Positions 13,977-21,281 of a DNA stretch of 64,000 nucleotides are shown here, one piece after another. The stretch is from an uncultured Lachnospiraceae bacterium (GTDB taxonomy: Bacteria > Bacillota > Clostridia > Lachnospirales > Lachnospiraceae): contig CATLHM010000003.1 of the NCBI GenBank assembly GCA_949949005.1, forward strand, positions 1-64,000, given 5' to 3'. Every line of letters begins with the position of its first letter. Positions within the stretch are counted from its first letter, which is position 1. Under the pieces are notes generated by a model. That model was not told the DNA's origin and did no database searches. It was given only the letters and a program-made list of their open reading frames with translations. A program made the position numbers and the translations under genes.

Positions 13977-14075
13977 AATAGCCGCTGCACCGACCAAAGT
14001 TTAGCGACTATTCTCCCCACCAACCGCCGAAACGATTGATAAATTCATTCTATCAAATCTATGCGGCGGAATCAA
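13977..14075 (+). ncRNA. Putative structured leader RNA, copy B
   Basis: The first hairpin pairs GAATAG-C-CGCT (13976-13986) with AGCG-A-CTATTC (14003-14013) around the conserved 16-nt loop ending CCGACCAAAGTTT. The second pairs CCGCC with GGCGG (14025-14029 and 14064-14068 region) with the inner GATTGATA/TATCAAATC stem. Compared with copy A, five base pairs of the first stem change on both sides. That is good evidence for a folded RNA, though from only two copies. Confidence 0.55.
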
Positions 14076-14097
14076 GAGAGAAAAGGAGCCGTATCAT

Positions 14098-14283
14098 ATG
14101 AAAAAATCCAATGACATTTTTGACGTATTAAGTAGCACAGTATCAGGAGCCAGGATGCTTCTCGAGACGATCATAGAAGATTATGGAGCCCAGGATTTCC
14201 TCCAGTGCGTATTTTTTGGCCTGAATGAGGCAGATCAGGAAAGATTTTTGAGCATCGCTTTTGAGAAAGTAGGTGCGAAATGA
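14098..14283 (+). CDS. 61-residue module protein, copy B
   Basis: A 61-residue protein nearly identical to the one at 10353 over residues 1-51 (changes T10V and A15V), with a divergent last ten residues. AAAGGAG precedes ATG 14098. It overlaps the Cys-rich gene by 4 nt. Function is unknown; strong conservation beside diverging RHH partners suggests this is the constant part of the cassette. Confidence 0.6.
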   Translation: MKKSNDIFDVLSSTVSGARMLLETIIEDYGAQDFLQCVFFGLNEADQERFLSIAFEKVGAK

Positions 14284-14456
14284 ATTTTAAATGTGAATAT
14301 GCTGGCGGAGAAGGTTGCTTATGTGATGCTTGCCAGTCTGTGAGAAAAGCAATAGAAGATGTACAAAAAATTACAGATGAAGAAGTCGATAAACTATTTC
14401 AGGATGCCGAGAGGATGTTGGCACAGATGGAAATTCAAGAAAGTGAGAGAAAATAA
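14280..14456 (+). CDS. Small Cys-rich protein, module B
   Basis: A 58-residue protein starting at ATG 14280 (ATGA). It keeps the C-x7-C-x-C-x2-C cluster and the helical tail of copy A (VRKAIEDVQKITDEEVDKLF). Here the glycines are coded without a poly-G run. The stop TAA overlaps the next ATG (TAATG), so the three-gene cassette is coupled to the gene that follows. Confidence 0.6.
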   Translation: MNFKCEYAGGEGCLCDACQSVRKAIEDVQKITDEEVDKLFQDAERMLAQMEIQESERK

Positions 14457-15058
14457 TGCGGGCAAAAGATTTGGTAGGAGAAAAGTTTGGGCGTCTGTCG
14501 GTTGTTCAATATGCTGGAAGTAGAAAATATAAAAATAGTTCAGTTGCTATGTGGAAATGTAGATGTGAATGTGGGAAGGAGGTCATAGTACCAGGGCAAG
14601 CATTAAGACAGGGAAGGACTAAAAGTTGTGGTTGTCTAAGTAGAGAGATTCATAAAGAAATATTAACAGAACGAAATAAAAGTAATTCTTCTCATGGGCA
14701 GTTTGGAACCAGAATTTATAGGATATGGTGTGGTATGAAAACTCGATGTTACAACAAGAATCATAAAGCATATAGAGATTATGGGGGAAGAGGAATTACT
14801 ATCTGTGCTGAATGGAAAGATCATTTTGAAGGGTTTTACAAATGGGCAATAAATAATGGATATGACGACAGCCTTACCATAGATAGATTGGACGTTGATG
14901 GAAATTATGAACCAAGTAATTGCAGATGGGCCACTGCTAGTGAACAGAGAAGAAATCAAAGGAGTAGAGAGAAAGTAAAGGAAGATAGAGGAAAAATAAA
15001 GGGGAAAAGAGATCATAAAATTGAAAGTCAAACAGAAAAGGAACAAGCAGGTGGATGA
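14456..15058 (+). CDS. Phage zinc-finger/HNH-like DNA-binding protein
   Basis: A 200-residue protein. Residues 5-60 hold a Cys-rich module (GEKFGRLSVVQYAG, MWKCRCECGKEVIVPG, TKSCGCLSREI). Residues about 85-165 hold RIYRIWCGMKTRCYNKNHKA, YGGRGITICAEWKDHF and a DRLDVDGNYEPSNCRWA tail. This pairing is typical of phage AP2/HNH-homing-like proteins of unknown activity. The tail is very basic and probably binds DNA. The start overlaps the preceding stop. Low GC and A-rich codon use set it apart from flanking genes. Confidence 0.65.
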   Translation: MRAKDLVGEKFGRLSVVQYAGSRKYKNSSVAMWKCRCECGKEVIVPGQALRQGRTKSCGCLSREIHKEILTERNKSNSSHGQFGTRIYRIWCGMKTRCYNKNHKAYRDYGGRGITICAEWKDHFEGFYKWAINNGYDDSLTIDRLDVDGNYEPSNCRWATASEQRRNQRSREKVKEDRGKIKGKRDHKIESQTEKEQAGG

Positions 15059-15215
15059 AGTCCGCCAGCAGGTAAACCGTGATGTGAAAGCTGCATTTGA
15101 TGAAAGTACGAAAGCGATGCTTTCCAGCGCAGTCCTGCAGGTTCTCATGGCGAATGATACATATAAAAAGATTGAAAGCAATATTTCCAGCATAGCGGAT
15201 AAGGAGCAGGAGTAA
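15051..15215 (+). CDS. Small helical phage protein
   Basis: A 54-residue protein from GTG 15051, with AGGA 8 nt upstream; TTG 15021 is in frame and would add ten basic residues. It is helical (VDEVRQQVNRDVKAAFDEST ... VLQVLMANDTYKKIESN). No family is recognised. Confidence 0.45.
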   Translation: MDEVRQQVNRDVKAAFDESTKAMLSSAVLQVLMANDTYKKIESNISSIADKEQE

Positions 15216-15229
15216 GGAAGGAGTATCGT

Positions 15230-15385
15230 ATAGATAATAAAAAAATCGTAAACATCGCGGTAGAAAGCATCTACCAGCACCCGGACAACCCCAGGAAGGA
15301 TCTGGGGGATTTGTCAGAACTGTCGGAGTCAATCAAAAAGAAAGGCGTTATGAAGAACCTTACAGTTATTCCAGGGAATGCGGGG
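15230..15385 (+). pseudogene. ParB-like N-terminal remnant, start codon lost
   Basis: AGGAAGGAG at 15215-15223 is followed at good spacing by ATA (15230) instead of ATG. The frame then reads IVNIAVESIYQHPDNPRKDL, followed by GDLSELSESIKKKGVMKNLT and VIPG, which is the start of a ParB/Spo0J-type domain as found in phage ParB-like proteins. After VIPG the similarity ends and the frame runs into an unrelated gene. The rest of the ParB domain has been deleted. A TTG at 15311 could still start a short fusion product. Confidence 0.65.
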
Positions 15386-15392
15386 GAGGGTA

Positions 15393-15779
15393 TGGAGAAT
15401 AGGAAGGAGATCACGGCGTTACTCTCATTGTCAACCAAAATGCACATAAATCCAAATAACGATCCACGTATTTATTGGGCGAGGGAGGTTACATTTGATT
15501 ATGCCACCAGCAAAGCGGTTCGGGTAGATTTTATGAAATTCAAGCCGGTCAACAATACTCGGAGATTATAACTATTATGTCATGCCGGAGGAAGTATACG
15601 AAAAGGTGAAAAATGAAATCCCATACGGGATAGGCGTGTTCGTTCCGGAAAAGATGAACTGGCGCGGGGCGTGGTATGATCTTAAGTCTGTAAAAAAAGC
15701 ATTGAGGAAAGATAGGGCAAGACCGGTATCAGAAATGTTGCTTATGATGTTTAGATCGGCAGCAAGGGAAAGGGAGTGA
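15393..15779 (+). pseudogene. Phage gene with internal deletion
   Basis: From ATG 15393 the frame reads MENRKEITALLSLSTKMHIN ... VDFMKFKPVNN and then stops at 15571. Another frame resumes at 15561 with GDYNYYVMPEEVYEKVKNEI and IGVFVPEKMN, then KSVKKALRKDRARPVSEMLL, to TGA 15779. The two halves fit one phage protein family, a small nuclease-like protein that is usually about 35 codons longer in the middle. A deletion that is not a multiple of three best explains this. Confidence 0.6.
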
Positions 15780-15782
15780 GTG

Positions 15783-16238
15783 ATGGTGAAAGGAAGTAAT
15801 AGATGGATGTTCCAGACAGTAAAGTGCCGGGGATATATGAAGAAAATTAACGATGGCAGATGCATAATAAAACTAGAGCCAAGGGAAACGGAGGATGGAC
15901 TAGAGCACTATATGTATAGCGATCCAAATAGGAAGGATGCAAGTGGCACTGGTACCTGGACAAAAGAAGTTGAGAATTGTGATGGAAGCCTGGATTTCCT
16001 GAAAAACTATTATGAATACGTAGAGAAGGAGTTTACCGGTATTGTTGTCGGCATGAAGATGGTTGTGGTATCTGCGTATCTGTATGTTGATACCGCGTAT
16101 GATCAGTATCATGAGTGGACATATGTGGGGAAGGAGATTCACGAGCAGCGAAAATGTGCCTTGGTTTATTATGGATGTAACAGGAGCAGGTTGGTTCCCA
16201 TGGATTGTTTGGAAATTATGGAGGAAAAGTATGGATAA
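15783..16238 (+). CDS. Phage protein, unknown function
   Basis: A 151-residue protein from ATG 15783, with AAGGGAG upstream. It has several predicted strands and aromatic residues (YLYVDTAYDQYHEWTYVGKE) and a C-terminal CALVYYGCNRSRLVPMDCLE. It overlaps the Gp37/Gp68-like gene by 8 nt. The family is not recognised; coupling to that gene may mean a shared task. Confidence 0.5.
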   Translation: MVKGSNRWMFQTVKCRGYMKKINDGRCIIKLEPRETEDGLEHYMYSDPNRKDASGTGTWTKEVENCDGSLDFLKNYYEYVEKEFTGIVVGMKMVVVSAYLYVDTAYDQYHEWTYVGKEIHEQRKCALVYYGCNRSRLVPMDCLEIMEEKYG

Positions 16239-16989
16239 AACAAAGATTGAATGGTGCGACAGTACATGGAATCCAGTAACAGGATGCTTTCACGATTGTG
16301 AGTATTGCTATGCAAGGAGAATATCAGAACGGTTTGGGGGAACACAGAAATACACTAATATTTTTGATTTACCTGAACCAATAAGGGGTGAGGATGGAAA
16401 CGCAAAGGCATATCCTTACAGCTTTTCTCCCACATTCCACCGATACCGCCTGAATGACTATATTGGAAAGAAGGGCAGAAACATATTTGTTTGCTCTATG
16501 GGGGATTTGTTTGGTGATTGGGTACCAGCTACTTGGATAGTAGATGTTATAGAGGTCTGTATGAAAAACAACAAGAATAATTATTTATTCCTTACGAAGA
16601 ATCCCAAAAGATATGAAGAGCCTTATATACCGCGTGGATTTTACAATTTCTGGTTTGGGACAACCATAACAAGGAAATGCGAGATAGAAAGGGTATATGA
16701 AATAACAGGTTTCAGAAATTCCTTTGTAAGTATTGAACCGATTTTGGAGGACTTGGAATTAAGATTTGATATTAGGTATTTCCGATGCTTGGGGTGGGTA
16801 ATTATTGGTGCGGAAACCGGACATAGAAAGAATAAGGTTGTACCGAAAAGAGAATGGATTGAAAAAATAGTGAATGAATGCAGAAAAGCTGGTATTCCGG
16901 TATTTATGAAATCCAGCCCCGGGCTTGCGGAGATATGGGGCGAACCGTTGATACAAGAATTCCCGAAAGGGTTAATGAGAAAGGAGTAA
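16231..16989 (+). CDS. Phage Gp37/Gp68-family radical-SAM-like protein
   Basis: A 252-residue protein. It opens DKTKIEWCDSTWNPVTGC and continues with a C-x3-C-x2-C cluster (CFHDCEYC, residues about 19-26), as in the phage Gp37/Gp68 (DUF5131) family. That family is predicted to have a radical-SAM-like barrel with an iron-sulfur cluster. Later blocks fit the family (NIFVCSMGDLFGDWVPATWI, NYLFLTKNPKRYEEP, WFGTTITRKCE, RNSFVSIEPILEDLEL, WVIIGAETGHRKNKVVPKRE, GIPVFMKSS). The substrate is unknown. It sits beside a PP-loop enzyme gene, a pairing that suggests nucleic-acid or nucleotide modification. Confidence 0.8.
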   Translation: MDKTKIEWCDSTWNPVTGCFHDCEYCYARRISERFGGTQKYTNIFDLPEPIRGEDGNAKAYPYSFSPTFHRYRLNDYIGKKGRNIFVCSMGDLFGDWVPATWIVDVIEVCMKNNKNNYLFLTKNPKRYEEPYIPRGFYNFWFGTTITRKCEIERVYEITGFRNSFVSIEPILEDLELRFDIRYFRCLGWVIIGAETGHRKNKVVPKREWIEKIVNECRKAGIPVFMKSSPGLAEIWGEPLIQEFPKGLMRKE

Positions 16990-16994
16990 TAACG

Positions 16995-17160
16995 AATCCC
17001 GGTAAACCGGGTTGACCGCCAAAGCGTGAAAAGTGGCGAGAACAAAAGGACTGACAGCAGCGTGAAAGAGGTATGAGTGGGAGCTACCTTGCGAAAGCCA
17101 TATCTAAGTAGCATGGGAGGCGTGAGGTCCTATCCACGAACGGAATTTGTTTCGTGGTGT
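16995..17160 (+). promoter_or_regulatory. Hairpin-rich leader before PP-loop gene
   Basis: This 172-nt gap holds several stems. CCCGG/CCGGG (16998-17011, TAAA loop) and CGCC/GGCG (17017-17038) come first. AGGTATG (17069-17075) can pair with CATATCT (17099-17105), and GCTAC/GTAGC (17083-17112) interleaves with it. CCACGAA/TTCGTGG (17134-17157) ends 4 nt before the start codon. GCGTGAAA occurs twice (17024 and 17060). The density of stems suggests a folded leader RNA; no known riboswitch class is recognised. Confidence 0.4.
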
Positions 17161-17161
17161 T

Positions 17162-17965
17162 ATGAAAAATCTTTCATATTACACATTGTCGCTAAGCGGC
17201 GGAAAGGACAGCTTGGCATTATTCTTAAAGATTTTGGAGGAAGGCGTAAGGCTGGATGAAGTTGTAACTGTAGATTTAGGTGATGAATACCAAGCAACAT
17301 ACGATTCTCTTCTGTTTGCGGCAAGTATATGCTTGAAGGAGAGGATCAAGTTTACAGTCCTAGGCATACCAGAAACAGAAGAGTATCAGGGATACAGAGT
17401 GGCTACAGGAGCTGAGCTGAGTATGTTTGAGTTTATGGTATTTGAGCATGAAAAGAAGAATGGATGTAAAGGATATGGATGGTGCGGAAAGCAGCGGTGG
17501 GGAACAGCTATAAAAAGGCAGCTTTTAAATGGATATTATCAGTCATTAGAGCGATTTGTGATTGAGTATGTAGGCATAGCGGCTGATGAGGCACAGCGAA
17601 TAGACATAAATCCTCATAAGAATTATGCGAAGTCATACCCATTGATAAAGTGGGGAATGATGGAGGCGGACTGTCTGGAGTATTGTTATCAGCATGGAGT
17701 GCAGTGGAAACAATCCGGAATCCGACTATATGACATATTGGATAGGGTAAGTTGTCAGCATTGCCAGCAAAAGAACCTAAAGGAGTTGAGGAATATCCGA
17801 AAACATCTGCCGGAACTGTGGAGCAGTTTCAAGGATTGGCAGAACAGGATGCCTTTTCCGTATCGGTCGGACGGTAGCACAATTTATGACCTAGATAAAA
17901 GGTTTGCATCCGAGAATATGCAGTTAAGTTTGTTTGATATAGGAATTAAGGAGGCGATGGAGTGA
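17162..17965 (+). CDS. PAPS-reductase-family PP-loop protein
   Basis: A 267-residue protein. The PP-loop SLSGGKDSLALFLKIL (residues about 8-23) binds the ATP pyrophosphate in the adenine-nucleotide alpha-hydrolase superfamily. Its layout matches phage phosphoadenosine-phosphosulfate-reductase-like proteins. C-x2-C-type cysteines (CKGYGWCG, and CQHCQQKN near residue 205) could hold a cluster or metal. Such proteins activate a substrate by adenylation or transfer sulfur; phage versions are linked to DNA or RNA thio-modification, but the target here is unknown. ATG 17162 lies just after a hairpin and has no clear ribosome site; TTG 17147 is an alternative. It overlaps the next gene by 4 nt. Confidence 0.8.
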   Translation: MKNLSYYTLSLSGGKDSLALFLKILEEGVRLDEVVTVDLGDEYQATYDSLLFAASICLKERIKFTVLGIPETEEYQGYRVATGAELSMFEFMVFEHEKKNGCKGYGWCGKQRWGTAIKRQLLNGYYQSLERFVIEYVGIAADEAQRIDINPHKNYAKSYPLIKWGMMEADCLEYCYQHGVQWKQSGIRLYDILDRVSCQHCQQKNLKELRNIRKHLPELWSSFKDWQNRMPFPYRSDGSTIYDLDKRFASENMQLSLFDIGIKEAME

Positions 17966-18204
17966 GAACATACGAATTGAACAGGAAAATGTACAAGGAT
18001 GTCAAGAAGATGGACCACGGACAAATGAGTGCATTTTGCGAGGGCCTGTATAAGCGGGGGTATGAGGCGGGAAAGCAGGAGAATCCCAGATTGTCTGATG
18101 AAGAGGTCACGCAGGCGATCTTGCAGGTAAAGGGGATTGGAGAGAAGAAAGCAAATGATATTTTACAGGCATTGAGTCAGGCAAAGGGGGAAAAAGATGG
18201 ATAA
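17962..18204 (+). CDS. Helix-hairpin-helix small protein
   Basis: An 80-residue protein from GTG 17962 (overlapping the previous TGA). The C-terminal part (TQAILQVKGIGEKKANDILQ) contains the VKGIGEKKA hairpin of the helix-hairpin-helix motif, which binds DNA backbone without sequence preference. It is coupled to the PP-loop gene, so it could guide that system to nucleic acid (inference). It also overlaps the next start by 8 nt. Confidence 0.65.
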   Translation: MRTYELNRKMYKDVKKMDHGQMSAFCEGLYKRGYEAGKQENPRLSDEEVTQAILQVKGIGEKKANDILQALSQAKGEKDG

Positions 18205-18436
18205 AAGAAAAGTATATTTAGAAATACCTCAATTTACCGGGGAGAATGTACCGGTGGCAGTAGCAGCTCGTGTTATGAAAAAAGACCAGCAGTTTATCCG
18301 TCAGGGAATTATTCAAGGGCTCCTGAAATTTGGAGTGGCATTCAAAAAGGAAGGAAGCTCACAATTTGATTATTATATATCACCATTGAAGTTTTGGGAG
18401 GAAACGGGATATATATATGATGGGGCAGAGGCATAA
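18197..18436 (+). CDS. Excisionase-like phage DNA-binding protein
   Basis: A 79-residue protein. EIPQFTGENVPVAVAARVMK followed by DQQFIRQGIIQGLLKFGVAF is a winged-helix/HTH-type pattern found in many Clostridia phage proteins. The QFDYYISPLKFWEETG end is also typical. It is small and DNA-binding-like, and is the last gene of the accessory series. A role in excision or regulation is plausible but unproven. Confidence 0.65.
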   Translation: MDKRKVYLEIPQFTGENVPVAVAARVMKKDQQFIRQGIIQGLLKFGVAFKKEGSSQFDYYISPLKFWEETGYIYDGAEA

Positions 18437-18515
18437 TGATGGTATTTCCTACTGGATGTTGAATCGCAGACATAGTGAGACTGACTAAGTAAATTGAATA
18501 TGCATAAAATATAAA

Positions 18516-18556
18516 GAAAGCTGTAGCTATTGTTGTTGCAGCTTTCTTCGGCTTTA
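18516..18556 (+). terminator. Terminator at end of phage gene series
   Basis: GAAAGCTG (18516-18523) pairs with CAGCTTTC (18539-18546), followed by TTCGGCTTT. It closes the rightward transcript of the phage region. Confidence 0.55.
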
Positions 18557-18570
18557 TCAGAGAAAAATTT

Positions 18571-18613
18571 GTTACCTGTGGTGTGTTACCTGTGTGTTAC
18601 CTATACGTTACCT
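18571..18613 (+). repeat. Phased GTTACCT repeats at element boundary
   Basis: GTTACCT occurs four times, at 18571, 18585, 18596 and 18607 (spacing 14, 11 and 11 bp). Eleven-base spacing places the copies on one face of the helix, as in arrays of protein-binding sites. The array lies between the last phage gene and the host operon, where an attachment site might be. The rest of 18437-18726 holds only the two terminators. Confidence 0.5.
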
Positions 18614-18670
18614 GCGGAGCAATTTTCAGGACATTTCACAGCAAATCTAGTACAAAATGGATAAAATAAA

Positions 18671-18708
18671 AAAGTACCGTAATCCTTGGAATTACGGTAC
18701 TTTCAGAC
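18671..18708 (-). terminator. Terminator of leftward scaffold/GGGtGRT operon
   Basis: A 13-bp perfect stem, AAAGTACCGTAAT (18671-18683) and ATTACGGTACTTT (18691-18703). Read leftward it is followed by TTTTATTTTATCC. It is placed correctly for the minus-strand operon. Confidence 0.75.
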
Positions 18709-18726
18709 TTGTCAGCAAAAATGAAT

Positions 18727-19737
18727 TTAGAACTTGCCTTCTTTCGCAGCTTCCTCAACGGAAACGGCAACAGCAACGGTAGCGCCTACCATCGGGTTGT
18801 TACCCATTCCGATCAGGCCCATCATTTCAACGTGGGCAGGAACAGAAGAGGAGCCTGCGAACTGTGCGTCAGAGTGCATACGCCCTAAGGTATCTGTGAA
18901 ACCATAGGAGGCAGGGCCGGCAGCCATGTTGTCCGGATGGAGAGTACGTCCTGTACCGCCGCCGGATGCAACTGAGAAGTATTTCTTGCCAGCTTCGGTT
19001 CTTTCCTTCTTGTAGGTACCTGCTACCGGATGCTGGAATCTGGTAGGGTTGGTGGAGTTACCGGTGATGGAAACGTCCACATTCTCTTTCCACATGATGG
19101 CAACGCCCTCGGGAACGGAGTTTGCACCGTAGCAGTTAACCTTCGCACGAAGTCCCTCGGAATAAGACTTGCGCTCGATTTCCTTAACGGTGTTGGTGTA
19201 GGGGTCATACTCGGTTTCAACAAAGGTAAAGCCGTTGATTCTGGAGATGATCTTGGCGGCATCCTTGCCAAGGCCGTTTAAGATTACGCGCAGAGGTTTC
19301 TGGCGAACCTTGTTTGCCTTCTCAGCGATACCGATCGCGCCCTCGGCAGCGGCAAAGGACTCATGGCCTGCAAGGAAAGCAAAGCACTCGGTTTCCTCTT
19401 CCAGAAGCATTTTGCCAAGATTGCCATGTCCAAGGCCAACCTTACGGGTGTCAGCTACGGAACCGGGGATACAGAAAGCCTGAAGGCCCTCTCCGATAGC
19501 CGCAGCGGCGTCAGCAGCCTTGCGGCATCCCTTCTTGATGGCGATGGCAGCGCCTACGGTGTAAGCCCAGCATGCATTTTCAAAGCAGATGGGCTGAATC
19601 TTCTTAACCTGCTCATAAACGTCGAGTCCAGCGTCCTTGGTGATTTTTTCGGCTTCTTCAATAGAAGAAATGCCGTAAGAATTTAAAACGGAATTGATCG
19701 TATCAATTCTTCTTTCATATGATTCAAATAATGCCAT
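18727..19737 (-). CDS. GGGtGRT protein
   Basis: A 336-residue protein of the family named after its motif, present here as SGGGTGRTLHPDN. Other blocks: VGAAIAIKKGCRKAADAAAA, LGHGNLGKMLLEEETECFAF, GHESFAAAEGAI and GMGNNPMVGA. The family is found in anaerobes next to an IscU/NifU-like scaffold gene, as here (22 bp apart, same strand). The biochemical role is unproven; the pairing suggests handling of an iron-sulfur or sulfur compound. Confidence 0.8.
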   Translation of the reverse strand: MALFESYERRIDTINSVLNSYGISSIEEAEKITKDAGLDVYEQVKKIQPICFENACWAYTVGAAIAIKKGCRKAADAAAAIGEGLQAFCIPGSVADTRKVGLGHGNLGKMLLEEETECFAFLAGHESFAAAEGAIGIAEKANKVRQKPLRVILNGLGKDAAKIISRINGFTFVETEYDPYTNTVKEIERKSYSEGLRAKVNCYGANSVPEGVAIMWKENVDVSITGNSTNPTRFQHPVAGTYKKERTEAGKKYFSVASGGGTGRTLHPDNMAAGPASYGFTDTLGRMHSDAQFAGSSSVPAHVEMMGLIGMGNNPMVGATVAVAVSVEEAAKEGKF

Positions 19738-19759
19738 TTTTACATTCCTCCTATTTTAA

Positions 19760-20452
19760 TTATTCTTTTCTGGGATCAATGATCTTAACAGCATCATCTA
19801 CGCGGCCATACTGTCCACAAGCTTTCTCATATGCGGTAGCTGCATCGTCGCCTTTTTTCATGAAGTCTGTCATTTTGCCAAAGTTAACGAATTTGTAACC
19901 AATGATCTCGTTGTCGGCGTCAAGAGCGATGCCAGTAACATAGCCTTCTGCCATTTCCAGATAACGGGGGCCTTTCTTCAAGGTTCCGTACATGGTACCA
20001 ACCTGGCTCCGCAGGCCCTTACCCAGATCTTCAAGGCCGGCGCCGATAGGAAGTCCGTCTTCTGAGAAAGCGCTCTGAGAACGTCCGTAGACGATCTGGA
20101 GGAATAATTCTCTCATAGCAGTATTGATCGCGTCACATACAAGGTCTGTGTTTAATGCTTCCATTACAGTCAATCCGGGAAGGATTTCTGATGCCATTGC
20201 GGCAGAATGGGTCATTCCGGAGCAGCCAATGGTCTCAACCAGGGCTTCCTGAATGATGCCTTCCTTCACATTCAGAGTCAACTTGCAGGCGCCCTGCTGG
20301 GGAGCACACCAGCCGACACCATGGGTCAATCCTGAAATGTCTTCTACCTTTTTGGCCTGAACCCACTTTGCTTCTTCAGGGATAGGAGCACAGCCATGAT
20401 GAACACCCTGTGCAACAGTACACATTTCTTCAACTTCCTTTGAATAAATCAT
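19760..20452 (-). CDS. IscU/NifU-like iron-sulfur scaffold protein
   Basis: A 230-residue protein. The start codon complement is at 20450-20452, with GAAAGGAG upstream on the minus strand; a longer frame to 20560 has no site. Cys-containing blocks (GVGWCAPQQGACKLTLNVKE, ETIGCSGMTHSAAMASEILP) and LTVMEALNTDLVCDAIN match the IscU-type scaffold fold. It is first in a two-gene operon with the GGGtGRT protein. It likely builds or carries iron-sulfur clusters. Confidence 0.8.
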   Translation of the reverse strand: MIYSKEVEEMCTVAQGVHHGCAPIPEEAKWVQAKKVEDISGLTHGVGWCAPQQGACKLTLNVKEGIIQEALVETIGCSGMTHSAAMASEILPGLTVMEALNTDLVCDAINTAMRELFLQIVYGRSQSAFSEDGLPIGAGLEDLGKGLRSQVGTMYGTLKKGPRYLEMAEGYVTGIALDADNEIIGYKFVNFGKMTDFMKKGDDAATAYEKACGQYGRVDDAVKIIDPRKE

Positions 20453-20627
20453 GTGAAAACTCCTTTCAATTATGTAGATAATACTTACTGACAAAACCTT
20501 CTTTCCAATTGTGAATATTTTGTCATAATCATAGATTCTATTGTCGCATATCTTTTGCAAAAAATCCAGACCTTTTGGGAATTTTTAAAGGGATTTTTAT
20601 TGGGCGGCAGGAGTAGATTTTCGTTTC

Positions 20628-20656
20628 TTGACACTGTCACGGCATACCGTTATAAT
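20628..20656 (+). promoter_or_regulatory. Consensus sigma-A promoter
   Basis: TTGACA (20628-20633), a 17-bp spacer and TATAAT (20651-20656). The spacer contains ACGG-CATA-CCGT (20639-20650), a small palindrome touching the -10 box. The transcript would begin only about 15 nt before the regulator gene's ATG. Confidence 0.75.
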
Positions 20657-20678
20657 CAGTAGAAAAAGAATCAGTAAA

Positions 20679-21281
20679 ATGGAGAATAGAGAAATGGAAT
20701 TGATGAATTTGTTAAAGGAAAAGCAGCTTTCGGTTTATCAGTGTGCTAAGGAAAGCCATGTACCATATACTACATTATCAGATATCGTGAAAGGAAAAAC
20801 CAGGATTGAAAAATGTACGGCAGAAACAATATATAAATTAGCGAGGACACTCCACGTGACGATGGAAGAACTTTTGAGAGAATGTTTTAAAGAAGAGGAA
20901 AACGTTCCAAATTTAAGAGATTTTGAAATATATAAGAGTAATATTTGTCATTTAGTGAAAGATAAAGGAGATATTGACTTTATTGTTGATATTTTAAAGG
21001 AAAATCAGATAAGGACTTATTGGGAACGAAAATGGTATCGGGAAAGTTTTTACCTTCTGGCTATGGTGGACTACTTAAGTAAGGAAAACGGACTTCCATT
21101 GTGCAATGATTATGAAGATATAAGGAATTGTACGTTGCCGGAACCATTATATCCAAGGGGGATTATTCTTGCTTCAAAGTTGGATGATTCCCTTGATAGG
21201 AAGGAACAATGTCTGAAAGAAGCAATTCCGGAATTCCTGAGATTTAATATTATAGAAAGTGAGATAAGGAATGTCTGTTGA
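20679..21281 (+). CDS. XRE-family transcriptional regulator
   Basis: A 200-residue protein. Residues about 10-65 are a helix-turn-helix domain (LSVYQCAKESHVPYTTLSDI VKGK then TAETIYKLARTL). The C-terminal part (WERKWYRESFYLLAMVDYLS, EPLYPRGIILASKLDD, AIPEFLRFNIIESEIRNV) is a domain widespread in Lachnospiraceae regulators. ATG 20679 is used because the promoter occupies the longer frame; no strong ribosome site is visible. The palindrome in the promoter suggests autoregulation. Confidence 0.75.
   Translation: MENREMELMNLLKEKQLSVYQCAKESHVPYTTLSDIVKGKTRIEKCTAETIYKLARTLHVTMEELLRECFKEEENVPNLRDFEIYKSNICHLVKDKGDIDFIVDILKENQIRTYWERKWYRESFYLLAMVDYLSKENGLPLCNDYEDIRNCTLPEPLYPRGIILASKLDDSLDRKEQCLKEAIPEFLRFNIIESEIRNVC

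Noticed and set aside
15230..15232. ATA as a genuine non-standard start codon
   Set aside because: The gene behind it is truncated and fused to another remnant, so loss of the start by decay is simpler.
16995..17160. Retron, group II intron or DGR RNA
   Set aside because: There is no reverse transcriptase gene in the window and no intron boundary motif; a simple structured leader is enough.
18571..18613. Short CRISPR or attachment core
   Set aside because: Seven-base repeats with 4-7 base gaps are far too short for CRISPR, and no second copy of a core sequence is visible to prove an attachment site.
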